Assembly (NCBI RefSeq): GCF_037911585.1
Contig: NZ_JBAJNS010000001.1
Span: 624,001-688,000 of the forward strand
Reading direction: 5' to 3'
DNA: 64,000 bases
Source of the DNA: Streptomyces sp. GSL17-111
GTDB lineage: Bacteria; Actinomycetota; Actinomycetes; Streptomycetales; Streptomycetaceae
Shown: positions 54,186 to 62,700 of the stretch, piece after piece
How the letters are laid out: each line of letters begins with the position of its first letter
Position numbering within the stretch: position 1 is the first letter of the stretch
Translations under genes and position numbers: made by a program
The notes under the pieces: generated by a model
What the model was told of the DNA's origin: nothing
Database searches by the model: none
Seen by the model: only the letters and a program-made list of their open reading frames with translations

Positions 54186-55382
54186 TCAGACGCCGACCGG
54201 GACGGTGTCCGTCGCCGGCTGGAGGAGCGGCGCGTCGCCCATCTCGTTCAGCACGAGCGCCAGCGCGCCCAGCACCTCGGCCCGGCCGCCGAGCGAACCG
54301 GGCACCACCGAGAGCCGGCGGGCGGCGCTCGGGATGGCGTAGCGCGACACGGACTCGCGGATGGGGTCGAGCACCAGGTCACCGGCGTCGGCGAGATCGC
54401 CCCCGAGGATCACCCGGCTGGGATTGAGCAGGTTCGTGAGGTTGGCGACTCCACTGCCGATGTGCCGCCCGATGTCCGAGACCACCCGCCGGCAGCCCGG
54501 GTCGCCCTCCCGGGCCAGCTCCACGACGCGCGGCATGGTCAGGTCCGGCCCGTGGCCCGGGGTGAGCAGCGGGAGCACGTAGCGGGCCGCGGTGAAGGTC
54601 TCCAGGCAGCCGCGGTTGCCGCAGCGGCACACCGGCCCGGACTCGTCCAGCGTGATGTGGCCGATCTCCCCGGCGGTGCCGCCGGGGCCGCGGTAGACGC
54701 GCCCGCCGATGACCAGGCCGGCGCCGACGCCGCTGGCCACCTTGATGTAGGCCAGGTCCGCGACGCCGCGCCCGGTGCCCCAGACCAGCTCACCCAGGGC
54801 GCCGAGGTTCGCGTCGTTGTCCACGTGCACGGCGACCCCCAGGCGGGCGGCCAGGTCGTCGCGCGGGTTGGTGCCCGACCAGCCGGGCAGGATGGCCGTC
54901 GAGCCGAGGATGCCGGTCTCCACGTCGATGGGCCCGGGCACGCCGAGCCCCACCCCGACGATCTTCTCCGCCCGGATGCCGAGCCCGGCCAGCAGCCGAG
55001 TGACCAGGGCCTCGGCGTGGTCCAGGCCCTGTGACGCGGACGCGTCCACGTCGATCGGCTCGGACTCCTCGGCCAGGACCTTGTGCGCGAGGTTGCCGAT
55101 GGCCACCCGCAGGTGGGAGTGGCCGAAGTCGACGCCGACGACGATTCCGGCGTCCCCCGAGAGGGAGACGCTGCGCGCCCTCCGGCCGCCCGCCGAGGTC
55201 GGCGTCACGTCGACGGTTCCGCTCTCCTTGAGCTCCCGGACGATGTTGGAGACGGTGGCGGCCGACAGACCCGTGGTCCGGGCGATCTCCGCCTGGGTCA
55301 GCGACCCCGCCGTGCGAACGGCGCGGATCACCCGCTCCAGGTTGGCCCGGTGCAGCGAGGACTGCGACCCCGGTGTCTCCAC
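54186..55382 (-). CDS. rok7B7: ROK-family transcriptional regulator, Rok7B7-like
   Basis: 398 aa from GTG 55382; ATG 55427 (15 more residues) is the alternative. N-terminal winged helix TQAEIARTTGLSAATVSNIVRELK, then a sugar-kinase-like ROK domain: GIVVGVDFGHSHLRVAI, LGVPGPID, HVDNDANLGALGE and the Zn motif CRCGNRGCLE. No evidence of kinase loss or gain can be read. The position between xylFGH and ngcEFG is that of S. coelicolor Rok7B7, a known regulator of xylose use, carbon repression and antibiotic production. The name rests on this synteny. Confidence 0.88.
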   Translation of the reverse strand: METPGSQSSLHRANLERVIRAVRTAGSLTQAEIARTTGLSAATVSNIVRELKESGTVDVTPTSAGGRRARSVSLSGDAGIVVGVDFGHSHLRVAIGNLAHKVLAEESEPIDVDASASQGLDHAEALVTRLLAGLGIRAEKIVGVGLGVPGPIDVETGILGSTAILPGWSGTNPRDDLAARLGVAVHVDNDANLGALGELVWGTGRGVADLAYIKVASGVGAGLVIGGRVYRGPGGTAGEIGHITLDESGPVCRCGNRGCLETFTAARYVLPLLTPGHGPDLTMPRVVELAREGDPGCRRVVSDIGRHIGSGVANLTNLLNPSRVILGGDLADAGDLVLDPIRESVSRYAIPSAARRLSVVPGSLGGRAEVLGALALVLNEMGDAPLLQPATDTVPVGV

Positions 55383-55605
55383 TACTGACCCACTCCCACC
55401 CGTCGCGACACGGCCCGTTTCCAACATATGAACCCTAAGGGGACCGTGTGCGCCGGTTTCCGTCAACCCCTTGAGCGGGGCACGCGCTCAGATGTGGTGG
55501 ACGTGACGGAACGGGGCGCCGTGGTTTCAGGGGGGGGCCGAAGGCGCAGAGGGTGCGAAGTGCGGGCATACTCCCTCCAGGTGCGGACACCGACCGACTT
55601 CCGCC

Positions 55606-56535
55606 CTACTTGACGGCTCCCGCCGTCAGCCCTTCCTGGACCTGCCGCTGGAAGACCATGTACACCACCAGGATGGGCAGCATCGCGATGGTCAGCCCGG
55701 CGAAGAGGGCACCCCAGTCCCCCTCGTAGCCCTGGCTCACGGAGAGCTCGGCCAGCCCCTGGGTGAGCAGCGCCTCGTCCCGGCTCTCGGAGTTCAGCGC
55801 CAGCGGCAGGAAGAACTGGTTCCACTGCCCCAGGAAGTTGAAGATCCCGATGCTGATGAGGCCCGGACGGGCCATGGGCAGCATGATCTGGAAGAACGTG
55901 CGGCTGTGCGAGGCACCGTCGATCATGGCCGCCTCGGCGACACTGCCCGGCAGCGTCCGGAAGAAGGCGGTCATGAAGAACGTCGTGAACGGCAGCGAGT
56001 AGGCGATGTAGACGAGCACCAGGCCCAGCTTGGTGTCCAGCAGGCCCATGGTGTCCATCACGAAGAACAGCGGCACGACGGCGAGGATGATCGGGAACAT
56101 CATGCCGCCCGCGAACAGCAGGTACACCGCCCGGCTGCCGAAGAAGCCGAAGCGCGCGATGACGTAGGCGGCCATGGAGCCGAGCAGCATGGTGCCGGGC
56201 AGCGAACCGGCCAGCACGATCACCGAGTTCAGGGCGTACTGGCCGATGTTGGCGTCCGACCAGGCGTTCGCGAAGTTCTCGAAGCTGAGGTCCGTGGGCC
56301 AGCCGAAGGGCTGCCCCTGGATCTTCCCCGACTCGCGCAGCGAGTTGATCATCACCCACAGCAGCGGGCCAGCGGCCATGACCGACCACAGGACGAGAAA
56401 GGCACCGGAGAAGACGTTCAGCGCCGCGCCGTCCTTCGCGCTGCCCCCGGCCGGGCGGTCGGGGCCCCGCGGCGGGCGTTTCGCGAGGTCGGCCCCGGCG
56501 TCGCCGGTGGGCTGGTCGGTGCGGATGGCGCTCAT
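55606..56535 (-). CDS. ngcG: N-acetylglucosamine/chitobiose-type ABC transporter permease
   Basis: 309 aa MalG-class permease with six membrane helices after a ~40-residue charged N-terminal tail. The coupling loop EAAMIDGASHSRTFFQIMLPMARPGL carries the EAA motif; LALNSESRDEALLTQGL follows. ATG 56535 lies 21 nt after the ngcF stop. Last gene of the ngcEFG set. The assignment to NgcG comes from the operon with an NgcE-like binding protein; no ATPase gene is present, as expected where MsiK serves several importers. Confidence 0.87.
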   Translation of the reverse strand: MSAIRTDQPTGDAGADLAKRPPRGPDRPAGGSAKDGAALNVFSGAFLVLWSVMAAGPLLWVMINSLRESGKIQGQPFGWPTDLSFENFANAWSDANIGQYALNSVIVLAGSLPGTMLLGSMAAYVIARFGFFGSRAVYLLFAGGMMFPIILAVVPLFFVMDTMGLLDTKLGLVLVYIAYSLPFTTFFMTAFFRTLPGSVAEAAMIDGASHSRTFFQIMLPMARPGLISIGIFNFLGQWNQFFLPLALNSESRDEALLTQGLAELSVSQGYEGDWGALFAGLTIAMLPILVVYMVFQRQVQEGLTAGAVK

Positions 56536-56556
56536 CGGTCCGTCTCCCCGCTCGTC

Positions 56557-57657
56557 TCAGTACTCGATGCGCTCACGCCGGCCGACCAGCATCATGATCG
56601 CCGCGAAGGCCATGGTGACCAGCAGGAGGACGACGCCGATGGCGGTGGCGTAGCCCGCCTGCGCGGACTCGAACGCCTTCTTGTACAGGTACACCGGCGT
56701 GACCAGCGTGGAGTTGCCGGGCCCGCCCTTGTTGATCGTCATGATGTGCACGATGGCGAAGGCGTCCAGGGCCTGGATGCCCATGTAGATCCAGCCCGTC
56801 CGGACGCTGTCCCCGATCAGGGGGAGCGTCACGCGGAAGAAGGTGACCGTGCGCCCGGCACCGTCCAGCAGAGCCGCCTCGTAGATGTCCTTGGGCACCG
56901 AGCCCATCGCGGCGGAGAAGAGCACCACGTAGAAGCCGATGAAGCTCCAGCACAGGACGAAGAGCACCGACCACAGGGCGAGGTCCGGGTCCGCCAGCCA
57001 GTTCTGCGCGAGCCCGTCGAGACCCACCGCGCGGAAGGCCTCGTTCAGCGGGCCGGTGATCGGGTCGTAGACGGCGGCCCAGACGACACCGATGATCGCC
57101 ACCGAGATGACCTGCGGGAAGAAGTACACGATCTTGTAGAACTTCGCGCCCCGCACCCCCGAGATCGCCTCGCCACGGGCCCGCCGCCCGCCCGCCTGCA
57201 GCATGAAGGCGAAGAACAGGCCGAGGCCGAGCGTCAGGGCGGGCGCGAGGACGAGGAAGGTGAGGCTGTTGGTCAGCGAGGCCCAGAAGTCGGAGTCGTC
57301 CAGCAGCCGCTCGTAGTTCTCCAGGCCCACGAACGTGAAGTCCGCGCTGTAGCCCGTCCAGTCCGTCAGCGAGTAGTAGAACGCCTGCACGAACGGCGAC
57401 ACCACGAAGACGGCGTAGATCGCCAGGGGCAGCAGGAGGAAACCGCAGACGAAGCGGTACTTGTCGAGCGTGCGGTACCGCCGGTCGTGCTTCACCCGGG
57501 CGGGGGTGAGCCGGGGCGGCAGCAGGAACGCCACCACGAAGAGCGGGATCTCGGCAGGACGCAGCCGCCGCGCCGGGGACGTCCGCTCCGGTGGCTTGCG
57601 CCCTTCCGGAGCCCCGGAACCCGCCGGGCCCGCCGAAACCTGCGCGCCGGTCGCCAT
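56557..57657 (-). CDS. ngcF: N-acetylglucosamine/chitobiose-type ABC transporter permease
   Basis: 366 aa MalF-class permease. A ~70-residue Pro/Arg-rich N-terminal region, then six helices (FVCGFLLLPLAIYAVFVVSP first, IGVVLLLVTMAFAAIMMLVG last) and the EAA loop IYEAALLDGAGRTVTFFRVTLP. The GLENYERLLDD stretch is typical of sugar permeases. ATG 57657 is chosen; the frame is open 900 nt further back through ngcE as a shadow. Pairs with NgcG to form the channel. Confidence 0.87.
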   Translation of the reverse strand: MATGAQVSAGPAGSGAPEGRKPPERTSPARRLRPAEIPLFVVAFLLPPRLTPARVKHDRRYRTLDKYRFVCGFLLLPLAIYAVFVVSPFVQAFYYSLTDWTGYSADFTFVGLENYERLLDDSDFWASLTNSLTFLVLAPALTLGLGLFFAFMLQAGGRRARGEAISGVRGAKFYKIVYFFPQVISVAIIGVVWAAVYDPITGPLNEAFRAVGLDGLAQNWLADPDLALWSVLFVLCWSFIGFYVVLFSAAMGSVPKDIYEAALLDGAGRTVTFFRVTLPLIGDSVRTGWIYMGIQALDAFAIVHIMTINKGGPGNSTLVTPVYLYKKAFESAQAGYATAIGVVLLLVTMAFAAIMMLVGRRERIEY

Positions 57658-57721
57658 GGGCCTCCCGCTTTCCTCACCGCGCCGGTGACCGGCGTGTCGC
57701 GACTGCTGCTGGCCGCTGGGT

Positions 57722-57756
57722 GACGGTGCCGCCCGCGCGGGGCGGGCGGCACCGTC
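57722..57756 (-). terminator. 15-bp hairpin between ngcE and ngcF
   Basis: Arms GACGGTGCCGCCCGC 57722-57736 and its exact complement 57742-57756, loop GCGGG, starting 3 nt past the ngcE stop on the minus strand. Probably attenuates transcription or protects the ngcE mRNA 3' end. Confidence 0.75.
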
Positions 57757-57758
57757 GC

Positions 57759-59177
57759 TCAGCGCTCGTACTTGCGGACGCTGTCGTCCTTCGCCGTCTC
57801 GTCGGCGAAGCGCTGACAGCGCTTGACGGCCTCGGCGGGCTTGATGTCCCCGGCCATCATGGCGGCGATCGTGCCGCCGATCTTGTCCTTGTGCAGTTCC
57901 AGGTACCAGTCGTGGATGCGGGGCGCGACGACGTTCTCCCCCGCCGCCTTCAGCACCTCGCTCGCCGAGGCCAGGCCGGACTGGAGGTCGAGGCCGTCGG
58001 CGGCGCCCTGGACGCAGGTGAGGGCGGAGACGAGCTGGGTGAAGTTGGCGGTGGACTCCTTGCCGAGCATGATGCGCAGCCACTCCATCCCGCCCGCCAC
58101 GTTCTTCGCCCGGGACGGGACCATGAACGGCTCGCTGGCCTCCGCCCACACCGTCTCGAACGGCATGGCGTCGGAGGAGTCCAGGGAGGTGGGCGGGGCG
58201 ACCCGCATCTCGAAGTCCGCCGGGGTCGTCTTCTTGGCCTCGTTCTCCACCCACGAACCGTTGGGTATGAACAGGGCCTTCCCCTTGTTCCACTGCGTCT
58301 GGGACTGGGTGTGGTCGATGCCGGGCGTGCCCTCGAGGATGTAGCCCTTGGCGTACAGCTCGTAGTAGGCGTCGAACGCCTTGCGGACGGCGTCGTGCTT
58401 CCAGGCGCCCGGTTCCAGGTTGTCGATGGCCTTCAGAACGTCCTGGCCGCCGATCTTGGCGATGAACGGGTACATCGTGAAGGCGAAGTAGTAGGGGTGC
58501 TTGCCCGCGTACGTCCAGCCGGCGATGCCCTCCTTCTTCGCCTTGGCGCAGACGGCGAGCATCTGGTCCCACGTCTTCGGGTACTCCACCTCCAGCCGGT
58601 CCAGGGCGGTCTGGGAGTACCAGGTGCCGTAGACGGTGAAGGAGTAGTTGAGCTGGTACATCTCCTCACCGCCGAACTGGCCCTTCGTGATCGTGCCCGG
58701 CACCAGCACGTCCCGGATCTTGGTGTCCGGGTCGTCCAGGGTGGGCGCGTCGAGCAGCGCGTCCAGCGGCTCGGCCTGCTCCTCCTCGATGAGCGAGGCG
58801 ATGTCCATCGCCTCGGCGCCGGAGTTGTTGATCACGTCCGGCGGGTTGCCCTTGATGATGCGGGGCTGCAGCGTGGTGCGGATCTTCTGCGTGGCGTCGT
58901 GCTTGACGGAGCCGTAGCGGCTCTCGTAGATCTTGTGCGCGTCCTTGGCGTACTGCTCGCCGTAGCCGCCGTTGAAGATCACGACCTCCAGCCCGGCCTT
59001 CTCGTTCACGCCGAGCGGGTTCTGATCCGTCTTCTCGCCCCCCGCGACTTTCTCGTTTCCCTCACCGCCGCCGCCGGAGGCGCAGGATGTCAGCGCGCCC
59101 ATCGCCGGGGCGGCGAGCAGGCCGAGGGCGGTGGCGCGTTTGATGAGGTTTCTGCGGTCGACGTCGGCAGATCCCAT
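57759..59177 (-). CDS. ngcE: N-acetylglucosamine/chitobiose-binding lipoprotein
   Basis: 472 aa extracytoplasmic sugar-binding protein. The N-terminus carries a twin-arginine motif (DRRNLIK, Arg8-Arg9) and a lipobox LTSC (Cys32), so Tat export followed by lipidation. The body is a family 1 solute-binding fold (LEVVIFNGGYGEQYAKD, PDVINNSGAEAMD, GWTYAGKHPYYFAFTMYPF). ATG 59177 has GAGGA 7 nt upstream; a TTG two codons earlier is less likely. First gene of ngcEFG, with a DasR-like operator in its promoter. Sugar assignment is by similarity to NgcE as I recognise it. Confidence 0.9.
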   Translation of the reverse strand: MGSADVDRRNLIKRATALGLLAAPAMGALTSCASGGGGEGNEKVAGGEKTDQNPLGVNEKAGLEVVIFNGGYGEQYAKDAHKIYESRYGSVKHDATQKIRTTLQPRIIKGNPPDVINNSGAEAMDIASLIEEEQAEPLDALLDAPTLDDPDTKIRDVLVPGTITKGQFGGEEMYQLNYSFTVYGTWYSQTALDRLEVEYPKTWDQMLAVCAKAKKEGIAGWTYAGKHPYYFAFTMYPFIAKIGGQDVLKAIDNLEPGAWKHDAVRKAFDAYYELYAKGYILEGTPGIDHTQSQTQWNKGKALFIPNGSWVENEAKKTTPADFEMRVAPPTSLDSSDAMPFETVWAEASEPFMVPSRAKNVAGGMEWLRIMLGKESTANFTQLVSALTCVQGAADGLDLQSGLASASEVLKAAGENVVAPRIHDWYLELHKDKIGGTIAAMMAGDIKPAEAVKRCQRFADETAKDDSVRKYER

Positions 59178-59325
59178 GCTCAAGTCCTCGCCTTCTCCAG
59201 GACTCAGGCGGTGTACCGGACGTTCGAGGCGCTACCGGCGAAATGCCCTACACCGCAGTTCGGTTGAAGCTCGGGTCGTGCTACCGGGCCGGGCCGCGCG
59301 GGGTTCCTCGGCGGCCCGGGTGCCG

Positions 59326-59358
59326 ACAGGTATAGTCCACTCGCCACCGACAGGGCAA
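59326..59358 (-). promoter_or_regulatory. ngcE promoter overlapped by a DasR operator (dre)-like site
   Basis: On the minus strand, TTGCCC (59353-59358) and TATACC (59329-59334) stand 18 nt apart, a plausible -35/-10 pair ~150 nt before ngcE. The plus-strand 16-mer 59326-59341, ACAGGTATAGTCCACT, matches the DasR consensus ACTGGTCTAGACCACT at 13 of 16 bases and covers the -10, a repressing position. DasR releases DNA on glucosamine-6-phosphate, which suits a GlcNAc/chitobiose importer. Confidence 0.7.
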
Positions 59359-59412
59359 GATCGGGAACAAGGTTCGGCGACTTCTTTGTCCGGTCGAGAC
59401 CTCGGCGCGACA

Positions 59413-59454
59413 CGACGGCGCCGCACCCCGCTCGTGCGGGGTGCGGCGCCGTCG
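59413..59454. terminator. 19-bp perfect hairpin downstream of the polyketide synthase
   Basis: Arms 59413-59431 and 59436-59454, loop TCGT, all 19 bp paired. Lies 270 nt past the PKS stop and upstream of the ngcE promoter, so it should stop PKS-cluster transcription from entering ngcEFG. Confidence 0.8.
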
Positions 59455-59723
59455 GTGCGACCTCCAGGGGCGGCCGGGCGGCGAGCCGGCCCTTGCCACG
59501 ACACGCGATCTCTTGGACCGGCAGAGGCCGACAAGGCGATCCCGTAGGAGATCCACGACATCGCCGCGAACTCCGGCTGAGTCCGCGTCGGCACCGATCA
59601 GCCCTCAACCTCGCGACACCATCAGCGCAGCCACGACCCCACGGCCGGTCGCCGGCCCCGTCCCCGAGGAGCTCGTCACAGAACGCGACCGTCAGCCGAC
59701 CGTGTCGGCTGGTGCGGGCCACC

Positions 59724-62700
59724 TCACTCGATCAACTCCACCAAGTGTGAGGACAACTCCTCGATCGTGGGGTAGTCGAAGCTGTAGGTCGGTGAGAGGC
59801 GTATGGCCAGGTCCTGACGGAGGCGGCTGCCCAGGCGCAGGCCGAGAAGGGAGTCCAGACCCAGTTCGATGAAGGGGGTTTCGGTGTCGAGGGCGCCGAC
59901 TTCCTCCCCTAGCAGGGTCGCAACGGCGCTGGACACGTAATCGATCATCCGGGCGGCACGCTGCCAGGGCCGGAGTGCGCGTAGGTCGGCGGCCACGGCG
60001 CCGGCGGCCGGCGGGATGGCGCCCTCGGCCGGCGGGTCGGTGAGTTGGCGGGCGAAGGCGACGGGATCAGCGTCGGCGTGCGGTACACGCAGCTGGGCGG
60101 CGAGCGTGGTGTCAGATGGGGCGGCGAGCACGCGGTCGAGCACGGACATGCCCTGCTCGGGGCTGAGCTCGCCGAGACCCCGGCCGATGCTCCTGGACCG
60201 TTCCCCGAGGGCGGTGTGCATGCCGCCCCCGGACCAAGGGCCCCACTGGACCGAGGCCGCCCGCTGCCCGCGCGCCCGGCGGCCTGCCGCGACGGCGTCC
60301 ATCGCCGCGTTCGCGGCAGCGTAGGCGGCCTGGGCCGGGGCGCCCAGCGTCGCGGTGATGGACGAGAAGCAGACGAAGAAATCGAGGTCGAGCCGCTCCG
60401 TGAGCCGGTCCAAATGACGGGTGCCGTCGAGCTTGGGGGCCAGCACCCGGGCCAGCGCATCGGGTGTGAGGTTGGCCAAGGTCGCGTCGTCGAGCACTCC
60501 GGCCGTGTGCACGATGCCGCGTACGGGCGGATAGGCGCTCGCCACATAGGTGAGCAAGGACTCGAGTTGCGCGGGTTCGGTGACGTCCACCTGGGCTCTC
60601 AGCAGATCGAGGCCGTCGGCCCGCAGCTCCTCAAGGATCGTCTCACCGATACCGGCACCGCCTGCTGTCCGGCCGAGCGCCACCAGGTGACGGGCCCCCA
60701 GTTCGTACAACCGACGCAGCACCCGGGCACCGAGCGCACCCGCGCCGCCGGTGACCAGGTACGTCGCGTCGGGGTCCAGACGCGGCAGGGCGGGCTGCCC
60801 GGCGACCGGACCGAGCCGGGCGAGCAGCCGGACGCCGTCACGGTAGGCGACCTCCGCATCGACACCACCGACCAGGTCGGCCACCAGACCGGCGTCGAAC
60901 GGGCCACCGTCCGTGTCCACGCAGTGGATCGCGGTCTCGGTGAGCTCGGTGCGCGCGCTACGGGCCAGGCCCCACAGCGCCGCATGTGCGGGATCGGGGG
61001 CGGCATCGGTGGACTGGGCACGCGTGGTCAGCAGGACCAGGCGGCGCGGCGCGGCGGTGGTGCCGTCCGCGTAGCCGCGCAGCAGGGCGGCTACGGTGGC
61101 GACGCAGTCGGGCAGGCCGACCGGGGCCGGGCCCACGGTCGGGTCGGGGACGCAGACGACCCCCGCGGCGAGGGTGCCGGGCGTCCCGCTCGGCGGTGCC
61201 TCGCCCGGTGCCTGCAGCTCGCAGGACCCCGTGTGCGTGCGGATCGCCTCCGCGAGGCGCACAGCGACCGGATTGTCGGGTGAGCCCAGCACGGTCCAGG
61301 ACAGGTCCGAGGTGGTCTCGGTGAAGGGTCCCGGTGCCGACTCCCAGACCGTGCGGCCGTGGAAGAGCGTCCCGTCGGTGATCGAGGCGGCCTCGGGTGT
61401 CACGGTCTGCGCGGCCGGGCCCGGGTCGATCCAGTAGCGTTCGCGGACCCGGTGCGAGGTGGGAATGAGCACCCGTCGTCCGGAGCCGCGCGCACCGAAC
61501 CGGGAGGTGTCGACCGGCGTGCCGAGGGCGTAGAGGCGGGCGGCCGCCTGCGTGAGCGCCCCGGCCCTACCCCTGCGGCGCTGCAGGGAGGAGACGAAGG
61601 CCGCGTCGGCTCCGGAGCTCCGCCCGTGGCCACTGAGCACGGCGGCGGGACCGATCTCCAGGAACAGACGGTGGCCGTCGAGCAGCGACTCCAGGGCGTC
61701 CCCGAACCGTACGGTCTCGCGCACCTGGCGCACCCAGTACGCCGGATCGGCGGCCGACAGCCCCGCACCGCCGGCCATCGAGGAGACGAACGGCACCCTG
61801 GGCTCGCGGAACCGGACCCCGTCGACGGCGCGCTCGAACTCCTCGCGCATCGGGTCGACGGCGCTGGTGTGGAACGCGTGCGTGGTGTGAACGGCGGTGG
61901 TGACGGTCTCGGTACCGAGTTCGGCGGTGATCTTGGCGAGCGCGTCCGCGGGCCCGCCGACCACAACCGCGCGCTCGCCGTTGACCACGGCGATCTCGGC
62001 GGGCACGGCGGTGCGGACGAGTACGTCGCGTACCCGCTCCTCGGACTCCATCACAGCCAGCAACGAGCCGGCCGGGCAGAGCTCGTCCATCAGCCGGCCG
62101 CGCGCCGTCACCAGCCGCAGTGCGTCCGGCAGGTCGAGGACCCCGGCCGCGCAGGCGGCTGCGTACTCGCCGAGGCTGTGGCCGAGCACGGCGGCGGGAT
62201 GGACCCCGGCCGAAGTCCACACTCCGGTGAGCGCGTACTGGAAGCAGAACAGCCCGAGCTGGGCCCAGCGTGCTTCGGTGTGCAGGGCTGGGGCATCGGT
62301 GCGCAACAGCTCCAGCAGTGCGGGGCCTGCCTCACCGAGTTCCCGCAGGCACGCGTCCAGTCCGGACCGGAAGGCCGGCACCTGCTGGTACAGGGCCCAG
62401 GCGGTCTCGGCGAGTGCGCCGCCCTGGCCGCTGTACAGGAAGACGGGCTGCCGGTCCCCCGTCGGCGCGGCCCGGTCCGCCGTCACGTCGTGGCGCGCCA
62501 AGGTGCGCAACCGCTCCACCAGGGTGTCCGCGTCGGGCGCGGCCACCGCGGCGCGGTGGGCGAAAGCGGGCCGGGCCGTCCGGGCGGTGACGCAGACGTC
62601 GGCCGGGTCCTGCTCGGTGGCGGCCACGTGGTCGGCATAGGCTTCGGCCTGCTGACGCAGCCCGTCCGAGCTACGTGCCGACAGGGTGAGCAGGTAGGGG

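Larger units (their letters stand above)
59178..59723. other. Intergenic region at the core/biosynthetic-cluster border
   Basis: 546 nt without a supportable gene. 59178-59360 is the ngcE leader and promoter with the dre-like site; 59413-59454 is the hairpin; 59455-59723 shows several short frames on both strands with no recognisable domain, weak codon bias and no ribosome site. I saw no att site or transposase remnant. Confidence 0.6.

Noticed and set aside
59441..59872. Possible plus-strand gene at the PKS border
   Set aside because: No ribosome site, no recognisable domain, overlaps the PKS 3' end.
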